A stretch of DNA of 64,000 nt, from NCBI RefSeq assembly GCF_000189635.1, contig NW_002476251.1, positions 211,918 through 275,917 on the forward strand, written 5' to 3'. The translations under genes were made by a program, and so were the position numbers. Positions 29,713-43,217 of the stretch are shown one piece after another. The stretch comes from Tetrahymena thermophila SB210 (taxonomy: Eukaryota; Ciliophora; Oligohymenophorea; Hymenostomatida; Tetrahymenidae). The notes under the pieces were generated by a model. The model was not told where the DNA came from. It saw nothing but the letters and a program-made list of their open reading frames with translations, and did no database searches. Numbering within the stretch: the stretch's first letter is position 1; each line of letters starts with the position of its first letter.

Positions 29713-31568
29713 ATGGACACATTATTAGATAAGAAAGATATTAATGCAAATGATAAAGATTTGCTAAAGAAAAAGAAGAAAAACACATTTAGCTAAAAGG
29801 AAGTTTTTAGTGATGGCTATGATACAGATGGGTATAAAGATGAAGAAGATAGAAAGAAGTTAAATTAAATGAATGAAGTTGATAGAGTAAATGAATTGAA
29901 TAGAAGATTGGAGGAAAGAAATAATAAAAAATTTGATGACAAAATAGCAGAAAAGGCAGAAAAAGTTAAAACAACTGCAGGAGCTGCAGTAGCATCTAAT
30001 ATTTTTGTAGATCCTACCAATGGCTTAGACTAATCTAAAAAGAGTTAAGTAGAAAAGGATAAAATGCAGCTAAAAAAAGAATTAGAAACAAAAAGAGAAA
30101 AGTTAAAAGACTCAAATTCTCATTCTAATAATAATAATGATTATAATTTTTCACAATATGATGATTTTAAGAGTTAAACTCATGGTCTAGCTCAGCACTA
30201 AAGAGAAAGAAATACTTAGAGTGAAGAATTTTAAAAATTAGTTAAATAGCTAACTCTCTCAAAAGATTATCTAAACAAGTTACTACTTCGTTCTTATTTT
30301 CATGAATTAGTTAAGGGAGTATATGTTAAAGTTAGAATAGGTAAAATTATAATTTATTTTCTAAAAACATTTTTTTTAGACAAAAAAAAACTTTTTTAAT
30401 TTTTAATATTTTCTAAAGAAGAAATATTTTTAAAAAAATAATAGAATCTAAAAATTTATATGAATAAATTACATATGTTGTAATAAATATTACATTTCAA
30501 TATTAAATTATTTATAAAAATTAGTATCTAGTCAAAATGTAATAAATATAAGCATTAATTAATTTAGTTATTTAAAATATAAAAAATTAAAACAAAAATC
30601 TGCACAAAGAAAAAAATCATTTTTTATTTTATAAAATCTATTTTCTGGTTTTTATTAACATTATTTAATTGTTATTATTTAGGAACAAAATACGAAATCT
30701 ATAAAATAGAAGGTGCTCATGTAATTTATTTATTTATTTTCTTTTTTCATTTTTATACTTTTATTTATTAAATTTATTTTGTAAAAAGTCTGAAGGTAAT
30801 AATACTGTTTTTACATTAAATAATGGACTCAAGACCAGAAAAATAGATTTACAATATATTTCAAACTAAAATCCTGATCAAGTTGAGCTATGTACTTACT
30901 ATGAATAAAATAAACATGAAAAACTTCAGAGCTTAGTTGATAAAAAGAAGTAGTTTGATGACTTGATAAATAAAAAGTAAGAAAAGAGTGAGAAGCAAAA
31001 ATATTAAGAGATAGACTAGCAAATTTCCTAAAAAATAGAGCAAGGATATTATGAAAAGCAGAATAATTTAAATGCTAATGAAATTTAAACTAATATTGGT
31101 TTTTACAAAGATAGAATATTAGATATAGATTATATTGAGCAAAATTAGATATAAGTAGGTAAGTCAGAATTGGAAAAGCTCTAAAAAGACAAAGTTAGAT
31201 TTTAAAAAAATGTAGAATACTTGTAAAAGTAAATTAAACTTGTTAAGCACTAAATAGTACCAATTTTTACCAAAAATGTTCTTGAAATGGGTTCTAAAAT
31301 CAGTGAATAGGCACTAAATAAAAAAAATGCAAAAATTAAAGACAAAGCCATGATAAGAAGATAGAAAATTCAAAAATTACAATAACCATATTTTGCCTTC
31401 GAAGAATAATTCAAGCAACTTTCTCAATACTCTACATCTATTTTATTGAAGGAAATAATTAAAAATAATCATTCAAGCTTGCACCTTTCATCCTAAATAT
31501 AAAAAGACTTAAGTCTTATTGATTGTTCTGATTAAACAATGCAATCTTTGATTTCTAACAAAAAATGA
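29713..31568 (+). CDS. RTF1: RTF1-like Plus3-domain protein (Paf1 complex), 481 aa
   Basis: Exons 29713-30340, 30683-30720 and 30789-31568 give 481 residues in phase. The N-terminus MDTLLDKKDI is followed by the acidic/basic region with SDGYDTDGYKDEEDRK, resembling RTF1 proteins ahead of Plus3. The Plus3 domain runs from about residue 175: QLTLSKDYLNKLLLRSYF, VKGVYVKVRIG, then across two introns GTKYEIYKIEGAH and NNGLKTRKIDLQYISNQNP. This is the histone/Spt5-binding module with positively charged residues. The rest is a long Lys/Gln/Glu coiled-coil tail ending MQSLISNKK. RTF1 couples the Paf1 elongation complex to H2B ubiquitination and elongation in the nucleus. The first intron of 342 nt is long for this window. 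I am confident of the family; direct orthology needs alignment. Confidence 0.85.
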
Positions 31569-32348
31569 ATCTTTCAATTTCTCAAAAAATCAAAAAAGTA
31601 AATAATCTCAAACAATTTTTTCAACATAATTGAAGTTAAAACGATATTAATGTATTTATTTATAGTATTCACTTGGTTGTTTATTTTATTTAGATACAGA
31701 AAATTTAATTATTTAAATTAGATTTTTTATTTATAAGTTTTTAATTTATTAATCCTTATTTAGGCAAATCTTTTTTTATGAAAGTAAAATTATTTGTTAA
31801 AAATCTAAACTGTGCTTTCATTCTTTCATTTTTATTATAATAAATAGCTAACTAAATTAATGGGTAGGTAGGTAGTTATCAAATTTAAATTTTTTTATAG
31901 AGACACAATAAATAATTTATACAAACAAAATTAATGAATGTAGTTATCAATAATTTATACAGTAAAAAAAATAAGGAGATAACAAATAGAATGGCGTAGA
32001 GTGAAGAGCAATTAAAAATCAGAGACAAAGAGACACTTACTTTACTTACTATTCTCTTTGCAAAAGAATTTATTTATTTAGTTTTGTTTTGTTTTCAAAA
32101 ATAAAATAAATGCAAAAGTATTAAAAATTTTTTATATTATCTTAAACAAGTCGCCTAAAGTTAATTTATATTCACATACACACATGCTCTTATATATACA
32201 TTAATTAATACATTGAAGCAAACATACAATATAAAAAATTAACTAATTCTTTATCAAAAATTATATAAATCAAAAATAAGTATTCATTAAGCAACACACA
32301 CTAGTAATAGTAGAAAAAAGGTATTTTAAACTTATTAGCAGTCCCTAT
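31569..32348. other. intergenic spacer, no gene seen
   Basis: AT-rich region with a GGTA triple repeat near 31862-31876 and alternating purine-poor tracts. It precedes the CDC7-like gene and should contain its promoter. No gene seen. Confidence 0.65.
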
Positions 32349-34952
32349 ATGAAGCCAAATATTCCTATCCAAGGAGATTTCCATTAATTTGCACCAGGCA
32401 TGATTCCTGCTAACTGTTAATTCTAACAGATCGTACCAAATATCCCAGTTCCATAAGCTTAAGGCGCTATGTATAATATAGCAAATCCTCAATAGCAGAT
32501 ATATACAAAGAACATTTATTAGACATAGCCAATTTAGAAACGTCAGGAGTAATAATTTCAAAAATTTAAATAAATAGGTCATATTTTATACTTGTTTTAA
32601 AACTAGGAAACCTAAAGAAAAGCAGAATTTCTAACAAGAGAAATATTATAAGGACAAGCCAGCAGATTTTAAATACCTGCATAGCCATGGATACTTGGTA
32701 AACAAAGAATTAGGTAGAGGTGGCTATGGTGTTGTGTATAAGGCATATGAATAGTATGAATAATTTCTTTTTTATATTTACCCTACTTAAAGAAGAATAG
32801 CCATTATTTCAAATTATTTAAAATTCTTTAAGTTAAGAAGAAAAGCGGGCATTATTTTCAAAATAGATTAAAGTTAAATTAGATTGTAAATGAACATGAA
32901 ACTAAAAAATAAGAATTTAAAATGATAAATTTTAATCCAATAAATCAGAATATAATTTTAATGTTTTCTAATGTTTCTTCTCAATAAATACCAAAAAATC
33001 ATGATCTATAATCCTAATATTTATTAAATATTACTCTCATTTTAATTGGTTTCCATAGCTGCTTTTCTTTTTTGTTAAAATCAGCTCATGATAAGAAATA
33101 ATTAGAAAAAAAATAGAAATAAAATAGAATGAATTCGATTCTAATATATTATAGGCGCTTAATTTTATATGCTACAAAATTCAATACTTTGATTTATGAT
33201 AATTACTTTGCTTTGATTTTCTCTTTCTAAGCAAGCAAACAATATATTAAAATTCTATTTATATTAAATAGTCGAGATGGAGTAGTTAACAAAAAAAAGA
33301 AGTTTGCCATTAAAATTAATTTCCAAACTGTATCTCCGGAGCTTATATTTTCTGAAATAGCCTTTCTTACACTATTAAAAGGTTAACCTTGCACACCATA
33401 AATGGTAGACTTGTTCACTTAAGAAGAAAAGACTCACATAGTCATTGAGTACTTTAAATATGAGCCATTTATTGTAAATTTTCTTTATAATAATTGTTAA
33501 GCCAGCAAATATCTAACTTTTCTATTTCAAACTATTTTTAAAGAAATTCTTTGCAGAATCAAATATGGAAGAAATTAAACACTACATTTATCAAATGCTT
33601 TTAGCTGTTAAAACTTTAAAATCTATGGGTATTTATCACAGAGATGTTAAGCCTGGTAATTTTCTGTATAACACTGCTGAGAAAAAGGGAATTTTGATCG
33701 ATTACGGTTTATCTGAAATAGTAAAATTTATTTGATTGTTTAGAAAATAACTAATAGTTTATTTATTTATTTATTTAAACAATAGGATGATAAATTTATT
33801 GAAAATTTGAAAGAATAATAGAGACAGAAAAAGGATCCTGAAATACAAAAAAAAATTGATCTTTACTAAAATATCAAAAAATGCGAAAAAATTGTAGGAA
33901 AAAATAAAATAGGTAAATATTTAAAAATAATTAGATAATATAATTAATATATTTATTTTATGTTAAATCAATAACTAGGTACTGAGTCTTTTATGCCTTT
34001 GGAATCTATTCTTAGATACAGGGATTAAGGATATTAAGTTGACATTTGGCCAATAGGTGTTGTATTCCTTTAGTTCTTATTGAAAAAGTATAACATATTC
34101 AACAATGTTAGAATGCAAAATAAACCTAATCAAAATAAAAATAATCACAATAAATCTGGTTAAATAAAAAACACTTATTTTATCACTTTCATATTAGAGT
34201 TAGCTAATATTTTTGGATCAGATGCTGTTATTGAGCTTTGTAGAAAATATGGTAATTATCTTATTTTATTATAACTTTTTAACGTTTTTTTCTATTTAGA
34301 GTATGAAGTGAGCTTGCCTAACGAGCTTCCCAAGGGACCAATTAACTTCAAAGAAATTATTAAAAAGTAATCATAAATTATTTAGATTTTTCATAACTTA
34401 ACCATAATTTTTTTGCAATTTTGTAGAGAAGAGTTTGATGACGTAGCCAATGATTTGCTTACAAAGTTGATAGCACTTGACTAGGCAGATAGAATATCTG
34501 TTGAAGATGCCCTGAATCATCCATTTTTTGATAGTATAAGAGATTATGAAGCAAAAAAATAGCAATAATAATTATAAAATCAATAAAATCTATAATAACA
34601 ATAGTAATAATCTATTCATAAAAGTCAAATAATACAAATATCTCCTGATTAAATATCATAAGCTTAGTAACCTATTTAACAAATGCCTAAGAAATCCCTT
34701 TCTTCTTAAAATGCTATGATTTAATAAGTAACTGTTGGAACTTAAATATAAAATAATCCATCAATCATGGGCTCTTATTAACCATTTTTATATAACACTA
34801 ATCCCGGAATATAAATTTTAGGACCATTATACAATTAATCTCCATTTCCTATTTAACAAGCAGGAGCTATTCCTTAAGTAGTGAACCCTTAAAGTTTTTA
34901 AGCATTTACTAATCCAAGCAAGAATGGTCTTAATATTTAACCACCTAAATGA
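32349..34952 (+). CDS. CDC7: CDC7-like (DDK) protein kinase, 578 aa
   Basis: Eight exons (32349-32577, 32618-32753, 33272-33473, 33544-33720, 33786-33912, 33979-34251, 34300-34366, 34427-34952) sum to 1737 nt, in phase. After a Gln/Pro-rich N-terminus, the kinase has ELGRGGYGVVYKAY (glycine loop), FAIKI lysine, then SEIAFLTLLKG, IEYFKYEPF, YHRDVKPGNFLYN and IDYGLSE (DYG for DFG), TESFMPLESILRYRDQGYQ, then DIWPIGVVFLQFLL and an insert before LELANIFGSDAVIELCRKY. The HRDVKPxNFLYN catalytic loop and the FGSDAVIELC region are characteristic of CDC7, the S-phase kinase that fires origins by phosphorylating MCM. A Gln-rich tail of about 130 residues ends before TGA 34950-34952. The third intron is 518 nt, the longest here inside a conserved domain. 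No DBF4 partner gene is seen in the window. Confidence 0.85.
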
Positions 34953-35408
34953 AATACAAATTGTCTTTGTACTTATATTGAACTTCTATAAAATATTTTA
35001 AATATTGAAACAAACCACTATTATTAAATTAGAACACTTTCTTAATAGTAATTATAATTATATAAATAGAATTATATTAAATATTAAGTCTAGCTAGCTA
35101 GCTTGCTTGCTTTCTACCTTACTTGCTATCTAATATTTGTAATATATTAACATAGATGCTTATTTTTCAAAAGCGAAAGATCTGCATTTATTTGCAAGTA
35201 TTTAATTAAAAAGAGCTACGTGTTTATATGGTTGATATTTAATTAATTACTTAATAAATAATATAAAATACTATATAATACATTTTAATTATAAGTTTGT
35301 ACTTTATTATGTATATTTGAATAGTGAGTGAGTAATGAATGAGTAATTAGTATCAATACCATTTCTGTCAATTTGGTCAAGTGTTTATGAAAAAATTCAA
35401 ATTTTTAT
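34953..35408. other. intergenic spacer between convergent genes
   Basis: Contains a tandem CTAG/CTTG tetranucleotide run at about 35088-35112. These are the 3' flanks of the CDC7-like gene (+) and the coiled-coil gene (-). Confidence 0.65.
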
Positions 35409-38323
35409 TCAAATCGCATTTGGTAATATTTGATTTGTGGTATTAAGTTTGAAACTAGTTAGATTATTTAAATAACTTTCTTAAAATTTCAATTTAAAAA
35501 TTTATTTTGGTTCTAATTTTTGTTATAATAATTTATTTAGTTTTATAGTTATTTTCTTTAATTTAATTAACAAGTATTATTTTATTTTTATTTACAATTT
35601 GAAATCATTTTTTTTAATAGCTTTTATTTTTTTTATGTTCAATTAGGTGAACCTGAGTTGCTCCATTTTTACCTTTTTTCGGTATTGTCTTTACGCTTTA
35701 AATTAGAAAATTATAAATTTACTTTTGAGATTTTGAATTAAATGTTTATTGAGAATTACTGAATTGGTTAACTATTGTTTGAAGGCCTCTAGTTCCATAC
35801 AAAATATATGATCAGAATTAAGCACACCTGATGGGGGTTATTTGATTTTTCCGAATTCCATAAATTCTTGGGATTATGATCTAAAATTTTTTCTTTCAAA
35901 ATTAGTTGTATTGAATCGAGGATATACAGTTTTACTGAGATCAATGTTTTTACTCTCTTCTGTACTTTAAACCTTTACTTAGTTTAGCTTAAGCTTGATG
36001 GGACTTAGACTATTTGAAGGTGCTAATCCAAGACTATTATTCCTAGCTCTTACCGGTTAAGTACCTTGATTTTTCTATTTCTAAACATTTTAGTATGTTA
36101 TTATATACTTTTTATTAAATTTAAAAAAATACTGAGTGTATTGGGTGCTTTTACTAATTATCTGAAAGTACAAGTTAGATTTCTGTCCTTGATAAATTTT
36201 CATTTGCTTTCTTTAAGGTTGAACTAAATTTGATTGGGGACTTAAGAATTAAAGGTTTAGTATGAAGTTCACTTAAAAACTTAACATTTTCTAGCTATTG
36301 AGATTTTAATATTGAATTAGGTAGCTCTTCTTTTTCTTAAATAGATTTTTCTGTTGCTATTTTCTTAGGTGACTGATCATCTAATAACACCTATGAAGTA
36401 TTTAAAGTACTTTAAATCATAGCATTAGTATCATAATTTAAATTTTTGATATCTTTTGTAATCATAGGTAAAACGCTCGCTCCACCTAATCCACTAATTC
36501 TATCCTATGCATTTTAGTAAAGTAAGTTAATTAAATTTTCAATAAGTCCCTCTAAAAAAATAATTTTTTCTTCACTTCCCGACAGAGATTCCTTAAGAAA
36601 AAAATAAATTATGAATAAAAAAATCTATTATAAATTAAATAAAATTACTTTTACTATATTTTTGACGTTATTCTTAAGTTCCTATTAAGTTAAAGAAATC
36701 ACGCTATTAATTTAAGACTCCAACTCTTTATTTTTTACTTAATTAATTAATTAATTAATTAAAATTTCATTTTTATTTATTTATTTAAAGAAAGAAAAAT
36801 CCAATCGTAATTACATTAATAATGTTTGAATCTTGGAAATATATCATTAATTGCATTCTCTAATTTTTGTATTTCTTAATATGAATCTTTTGTATTTTTA
36901 GAAATTTTTTTATTAAGCAAGTCTACTTCCTCTTTCAAAGAGACAAACTGGGCTTTCTAATTGTGCTCTATTTGCATATTTATGCTTCCTAATTCTTGAC
37001 TATAAAAATTCTCTAATTTCTGTATCCTCATAGAACACTCATGAATATTTTTTTAGATTTTTTCTTAGTTTTACTCAGAATTATGTTGAAAGAGAGAAAT
37101 CATATTTTCAGTAATAGATTTTATTTGATCTATTTTCCTCTAAAATTCAAATGTATCTTTCTAAACAAGCTATATCTTTGTGTTGTAATCTAAGATAATT
37201 TCCTGTTGTTTTTGTTATACAGTGTTATTAACTTGAGTTTGAGCTGTTTAAAATTGCTAATTTTTTTGTAAATACTCTTTGCTTTCCCTGATTTGCTGCT
37301 TCATTCCTTAGAAGTCATTTTAGTTAATTTGTTCTATTTAAAATTATAGCTTTTTTTCTTTGTGAATTAAATTTGTATCTAAAGCCTTTATTTGCTCTCC
37401 TTACTCAATTATCTTTGGCTGAATATTTTAACTAAGCTTTTTTTCAAATTCAATTCTTTAGGCTTCTAGTTTTTCTTCTATTTTTTATAACTCCGTAGGT
37501 ATATGACTTTCAATTATAAATGTGTTAATCATATTCCATATGACTTTAGCATTATCCAATTAAGTTTTCTCTGATTTATCTGAAGTATTAGATAAATTAT
37601 TGTAATGCAGATCGAAATTCTTATTATTTTGAACAAATTATTCTGATTCTTCATTAGGATTAATATCAATAAGCTTTTAAGCTCTCTATTAAAGTAAAAT
37701 AATATGAAAATTAGGTTTAATAAATAAGTAATAATTAAGTATCCTTTTGTAATATAAGATTTTTAAACTTTTCACAGTAAATTAACTCATATCTAAAAAA
37801 ATATTTTAAAACAAATTTCTTTAAAAATAAAACATAAATGTTCTTCATTATTTATGAAATAGGATTTTAAATATCTTTTCAAAAAGAATGTGCACCAATT
37901 TTTGAAGATTTGATGTTAGTAGAATCCAAACAATTAATACAAATATACTAACTAAAATGAATTCATTTTTTAATTTTTTACCTAAAGATTGTTTGTTTCT
38001 TCATACAAGTTGTCTATCTTGGAACCTAACTACTAATCTATCTGCTTTAAATGGGTTTCGATTTACTCTTAATCTTTAACGTAAGTAAATGTTGTAAAAT
38101 TGTTATAGGAATGCTGCACGCTATCAATTTGGAGTTAAAGCTCACTAATTTTTTCAGGGAGAGCTAACTTTTAAAGAAAGTTACTCATCTGCATCATTTA
38201 TTTATTCATTTGTAGAAAAGATATTTTAACTATCTCAGGTATGTTTTCCCATTTTTCTAAGGGAAATTCGAGTTAGTCGATGACTTGCAGATTTTCGAAT
38301 GAATTTCGTAAAGCGAGTGACAT
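35409..38323 (-). CDS. coiled-coil protein of unknown function
   Basis: Starts MSLALRNSFENLQVIDQLEF at 38323 on the minus strand. Most of the product is heptad-rich coiled coil, for example LPEKISELQLQIDSVQHSY, then after introns PTELQKIEEKLEAQRIEF and QLVQKDTFEFQRKIDQIK. The C-terminal part is Ser/Asn-rich with SNSLSPIKLKLNQ near 36000. Introns lie near 37720-37985, 36780-36835 and 36600-36660, among others. The frame stays open to TGA at 35411-35409, but the last 60-80 codons are A-rich and Lys/Ile-biased, so the true end may be upstream with an unrecognised intron. No named family was recognised. It neighbours other coiled-coil genes (39-45 kb) but there is no direct link. Confidence 0.7.
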
Positions 38324-39409
38324 TTAAGATAATTATTTTGAGTAATTTAATTAGAAAAGAAATCTCTGCAATGTAAAATAATTAATTTATTAACTCTATG
38401 GATATTAATTAATTAATTTGATTTTGTTTACTTTCTACCAACAATTTTTCTAATTATTAAAATAAATAAATAATTTGTAATTTGATAAAACTTGGAAATT
38501 GAATACTTTGGTTGATGTCATTTACCTCACTTTAATTTTAATGTTTAGTTTTCATTTCGTATTTAATTATATGTAAATTTAAAATATTATTTCCAAATGC
38601 GCTTTTATCAAAAATAAATTTGAAATTGATTTTTGTTGATACAAATCTAAAAAAATAATGTAAGTCGAGAATATTAATACAGTTAATTATATTATCAAAT
38701 TATGAGAAGTTCCAGCAGAAAAATTCGTAAACAAAATGCATAATTAAGTTTCATATACGAAATTAAATAACTATTAAATTTAAAAGCTAAATTATAATTC
38801 GAAGATATGTGAATAAAAATTAAATATACATAAACAAAAGTATAAATTTATTTCTTTTTAAATTCAAGCTTAAAATTATTAGATTAAAATTTATTAAATT
38901 GCTTTTAACAAATAAAATAAATCAGTGATTTGCATTAAATTAATATATTTTTTAGATACTCACTTACTTACTCTATGATATAAATATTTATCATTCTGAA
39001 ATTTATATTGTTGTTTATATAAATATGAGATAATAAAAAAATTTATCTGAAAAAATTACTTTAGTTTATTTGGGTAGAAGAAATTGGTGAATAAAATTAA
39101 TCATTTATATTATTTAGTGCAATGCTAATCGTACAAATAAATAAAATAATAAATAACCTATAAAATATCTGAAGTAAAAAATTAATTGATTGAACTTATA
39201 TTCTATAAAAATGATACCTATAAATGATGTATGTATTCTTATTCTAATTTTGATTTAATAAATATATGTTACTATCCCAAATAACATCAAAAAAAAAGCA
39301 ATTTTTTTTTAATATTAATAAAAAAAACTAAAATACTATTAATTATATTTTGGTAGTGGTTGATTGAATAAAGTTAATAATAATAGTGTATACTTATTCC
39401 AATAAAAAT
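38324..39409. other. divergent intergenic region
   Basis: About 1.1 kb of AT-rich DNA upstream of two coiled-coil genes in opposite directions. No gene or defined repeat beyond AATT-type runs. Confidence 0.65.
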
Positions 39410-42400
39410 ATGAGTTAAACTGAAAAAAAGAAGCTTGGATTTAGAGACAAGATAAAAAAAATGCTTGACGGAGATAGCCCAAGAGAAAAAAAGAAGTCCA
39501 TTATTGAAGAAACAAGCGTAAAATTTTCTGTAATAGGAGGTAGTGTTCATTCTGAACTAATTATGGCAGAAGCTATCTTAGACTCAAAAAGTAATAAAAA
39601 TATTCTAACCAAAATAAAGATATCCATTTAAAAAATATTAACTACGATTTTAAAATGAACTGAAAAATTGCTGAAAACAATAAAATTATTTTTTTTGTTC
39701 AAACTGAAATAATTTACTAAACTAAAACTTATTACATAAATATAGATGACAATAATAATGGAATGCCTCTCCCTATCATATGCAAGTGGTATAATAAAAC
39801 AAAATCTGATTAAGTTACTGAAATAGAAGGTATTACAGGAGCATTCTATTAACCTAATGCTGACGATATAAATACTTAGTAATTGCAATTCAATATTTAT
39901 TTTAGGATTATTTTAAGTAGGAAAATTACAAATTTTCATAATTATCTAGCAAGCAATAATATTTTCTAAGAACTATAAAATGACAAAAATAACAAGCAAT
40001 TGAGTTCAGTTTTTTTGGTCTAAATAAATAAAATGTTATGAATATATTTTATAAATAATCAAAATACTTGAATTATTAACAAAAACAAATGAATCAATTT
40101 TTATTAGCCTTTAATATGGTTATCTTCACAATATCTTTATAATTAGAATATCAAACAAATAGGCATATTGAAGATGTTATTTATAAACTAAAAATAAATT
40201 AGCATAATTGTTGAAGCAAAACCCATATTAGAAGAAAGCGAATATAAGGGATAACCTCTGCGTTAAGAAATAGGACCAATTGTAATCGATAAAGCAATTT
40301 AAGAAGAGGTTTAAGAATTATTAGAAACGGGTAGGTTTAAAATAGCTGCTAAGTTGGAAAGTATTTATGACCCTACTTTAAGCAATGATGAAAATGAAAA
40401 GCGAAATGATAGCTATTCTTTTCCAAAGCAAGTACAGCTGCAAATAGATACAGAAAAAGTATCTATTTATGCACAAGATGATGAAAGAATAAATGCAACT
40501 GTTTAACTAGGATAATTCTATCCTTCAATCAAAATTGTGAAAAGAACTAATAACATATTTGAACTTTACTTTAGCTAAAATATAGTTTACAGACTTTAAG
40601 CACAGTCTAATACTCATAGAGATGTCATTACTGTAGCATTAAGAATGTTTTGTGGTAAGAAGTTAATATCTTCACAGTTTCCAAGTTCAGATGATCAAGA
40701 TTAATAAGAATAATATCAGGAAGAATCTAATCAAAGCATTAGCAATTAGGTCAATAATTAAGAAAATTAAGACTAAACGAGGGAAGAATAAGCTGAGTTA
40801 CCAAAGACAGAGCTAATTTAGTAAAATAGTGGAAATTAACTTGTAAGCAACGGCTAGTAATTGTAATAGTAAAATCAATAATAAACTCATTAATAAACAG
40901 AAGTCAGAGCAGTAAGAAAGCATTAAACCTAAGCAACTACATCTGAATCTTATGAAGTATTTGTAAAATTAAATGAGTTGACAAAAAAAACAGTTGATTT
41001 AGAATAACTAAGAGATGAAATGAAGTATTAAATTTAATAATTATAAGATGAAAATAAGAAAAAGGAGACAAAATTGGAATAGGTGGATCAGCAGTTATAA
41101 GAGTTAAAGGAAAAATTGAAAGTTCAAGTAGAAATAAACGAACAATTTAAATAAAAGCATTCTCAATATATGAATGAGAAACTCTTTTTAACTCAAGTAA
41201 TTTTTTAACTAAGTATTAATGTATAATTAATTACGATAAAAGCAGATATAAATTTTTAATCAAAAATATCTTAGACAATATCAGAAATCTTTCAATTTTA
41301 TTAAAATAAAAGTCGAATTTAAATATTCAAATATTTATTTTCATAATTAAAATTGTTTATAATTTAAACAAAGTTCATTTAGGAATATTTATTATAAAAA
41401 TGTATCTTTATAGATGTTGGATGGATAGAATATTTTTTATTTAAAATAATCACAATAAAGAAATTAATTTTGATTTATTAAAATTTTATTTCTTTTGAAA
41501 TAAATTATTTTCATATAAGTTAATTTAAAAATTTTTTTCTAAATTAAATATATTTAATAAAATCTCTTTTAAAAATAAGGAATTGTAAGTAATTCAATAG
41601 GAAATAGAAGAGAAGAATAGAGAAATAGATGACTAAAAAGTATAAATAGAAAAACTAAATACTTAGCTATTAAGAAAAAAAGAAGTTCTTGACTAAGAAG
41701 GAGCATAGTCTTTATAGCTAACAATTTAAGATCTTGCTGAAAAACTGAATAAGTAAGTATAATAAAATAAAGTTGTATAAGAGGAATTAATTGAAAAAGA
41801 AGCCAAACTCAATGAAACAAATCAAGAAAAAGAAAATTTATAAAATGAAGTAATGCATTTTAAAAAGAAATATGAATATCTGCTCCAAGAAAAATAACTT
41901 TAAGTTGCAAGCTAAAAATCTCTTGACTCTCCTAGCACTTAAAAAATTTAAAATGTTTCTTCTCATCACTCTATAAATTTCAACAAAAAAGAAGATGAAA
42001 ATAACTCTGAAAAAGCTGATGTTGATACTTAAAATAATTTATCTGGGCACAATCACATGTCTCAATCTTCTAATAATTCTAACTAATTTAGTAAAAGTCT
42101 ATAGGGGTTATCGCCTGTGCATTTATAAAAGAGCCAAAGTCATGTGATACCTGTATAGCAAAATAAAAGTTTAATTATCTTGAATGGCAATGGAATTAAA
42201 AACAATGAACAAGTATAGGATGTACAGTTAATAAAATCATAGTTATAAACAAAAATAGAAGAAAATAATGCTTTATCTAAAAAAATAATACAATTAGAAA
42301 CAACACTAGAAACGTAATATATAAATTTTTATAAATTCTTATTTTTATTAATATTAAACATAATAGAATAACTCAGGCTTATACTTAAGATATTAAATCA

Positions 42401-42648
42401 ATTAATTCACCAACAAAGAGAAAAATCAAAGAGGGAGGAAATGAATAAATTCTATAAAAATTAGTAATTATTTTATACTAAAATAAAATTTAATATGAAA
42501 TAATTTTATTTAATTTTTGTAATTAAAAAAATAGGTAAATAGCTTAACTGAGATGATTACTGAAAAAGATTTAGCCTTGGAAAACTAAAAGAAGATTAAC
42601 AAAGAACTTATTTAAAAAATATAAGAATTTTCAGTCAGCTAAAGTTGA
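39410..42648 (+). CDS. coiled-coil protein with two conserved beta-type domains
   Basis: Starts MSQTEKKKLGFRDKIKKML. The first exon ends near 39590 and an intron probably runs to about 39745, joining to GMPLPIICKWYNKTKSDQ and EIEGITGAFYQPNADDI. This W..., I-x-GA, Y-x-P-x-x-DDI pattern resembles the A9/A31-type repeats of plant AIR9 and related protist proteins. After a poorly resolved stretch (39890-40210) come IVEAKPILEE, GPIVIDKAIQEEVQELLETG, then VSIYAQDDERINATVQL and HRDVITVALRMFCGKKL, a second conserved block. The remainder, from about 40950, is Gln/Lys/Glu coiled coil with Ser-rich patches, and introns near 41198-41580, 42310-42365 and 42465-42530. It ends at TGA 42646-42648. Location on microtubules or basal bodies is plausible but is inference from the AIR9-type resemblance. 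Confidence 0.7.
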
Positions 42649-43217
42649 AATATAATATATAAATTTTTAATATAAATTAGATAAAAATTTTAAATAAAGT
42701 AATAAATAAATAAATAAATTATAAAAAGTGAATGATAAAAAAGTAGTATTTAGTTAGTTATATGATGAGTAGTAGTAAGTAATATTAAATTAAATTTATT
42801 CCTAAATTAACAAAATTTTAAGTAAGCATGCTGCTAACAAGATAGTTGCGCATTCAAACCATAAATTAATACTAATACAGTTTGTTTGTACCATATATTC
42901 ATATTATTATTAATTAAGTAATAAATTGATTGCAGATATTATTTTAAGCTTTAATATTTAATTCTTTTATTATTTTTGAAGTATGTTTTCTACCAAATCT
43001 TTCCTTAAATGTTCTAAATTTTCTCATAAGAAAAATTTGCTTTTAAAATGAGTAATTAATTATTTGAATCAGAATAATTTTGCTCAGATTAAATTAAGAT
43101 TATTAATAAATATATTTGTATTTAGCAAACATTAAATTTGTAAATCTTTTATAAGAAGCGAATCAAAATTATCTTTAATAATTAAATCAACCAAAAAATA
43201 AATTTTTTTTGCTTTTC
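42649..43217. other. intergenic spacer between convergent genes
   Basis: AT-rich 3' flanks of two convergent coiled-coil genes; nothing else recognisable. Confidence 0.65.

Noticed and set aside
32301-32582. 93-residue minus-strand hydrophobic frame
   Set aside because: It is the antisense of the first exon of the CDC7-like gene.
39661-39663. In-frame TGA in the AIR9-like coiled-coil gene
   Set aside because: An intron from 39591 to about 39745 removes it and keeps phase with the conserved domain.
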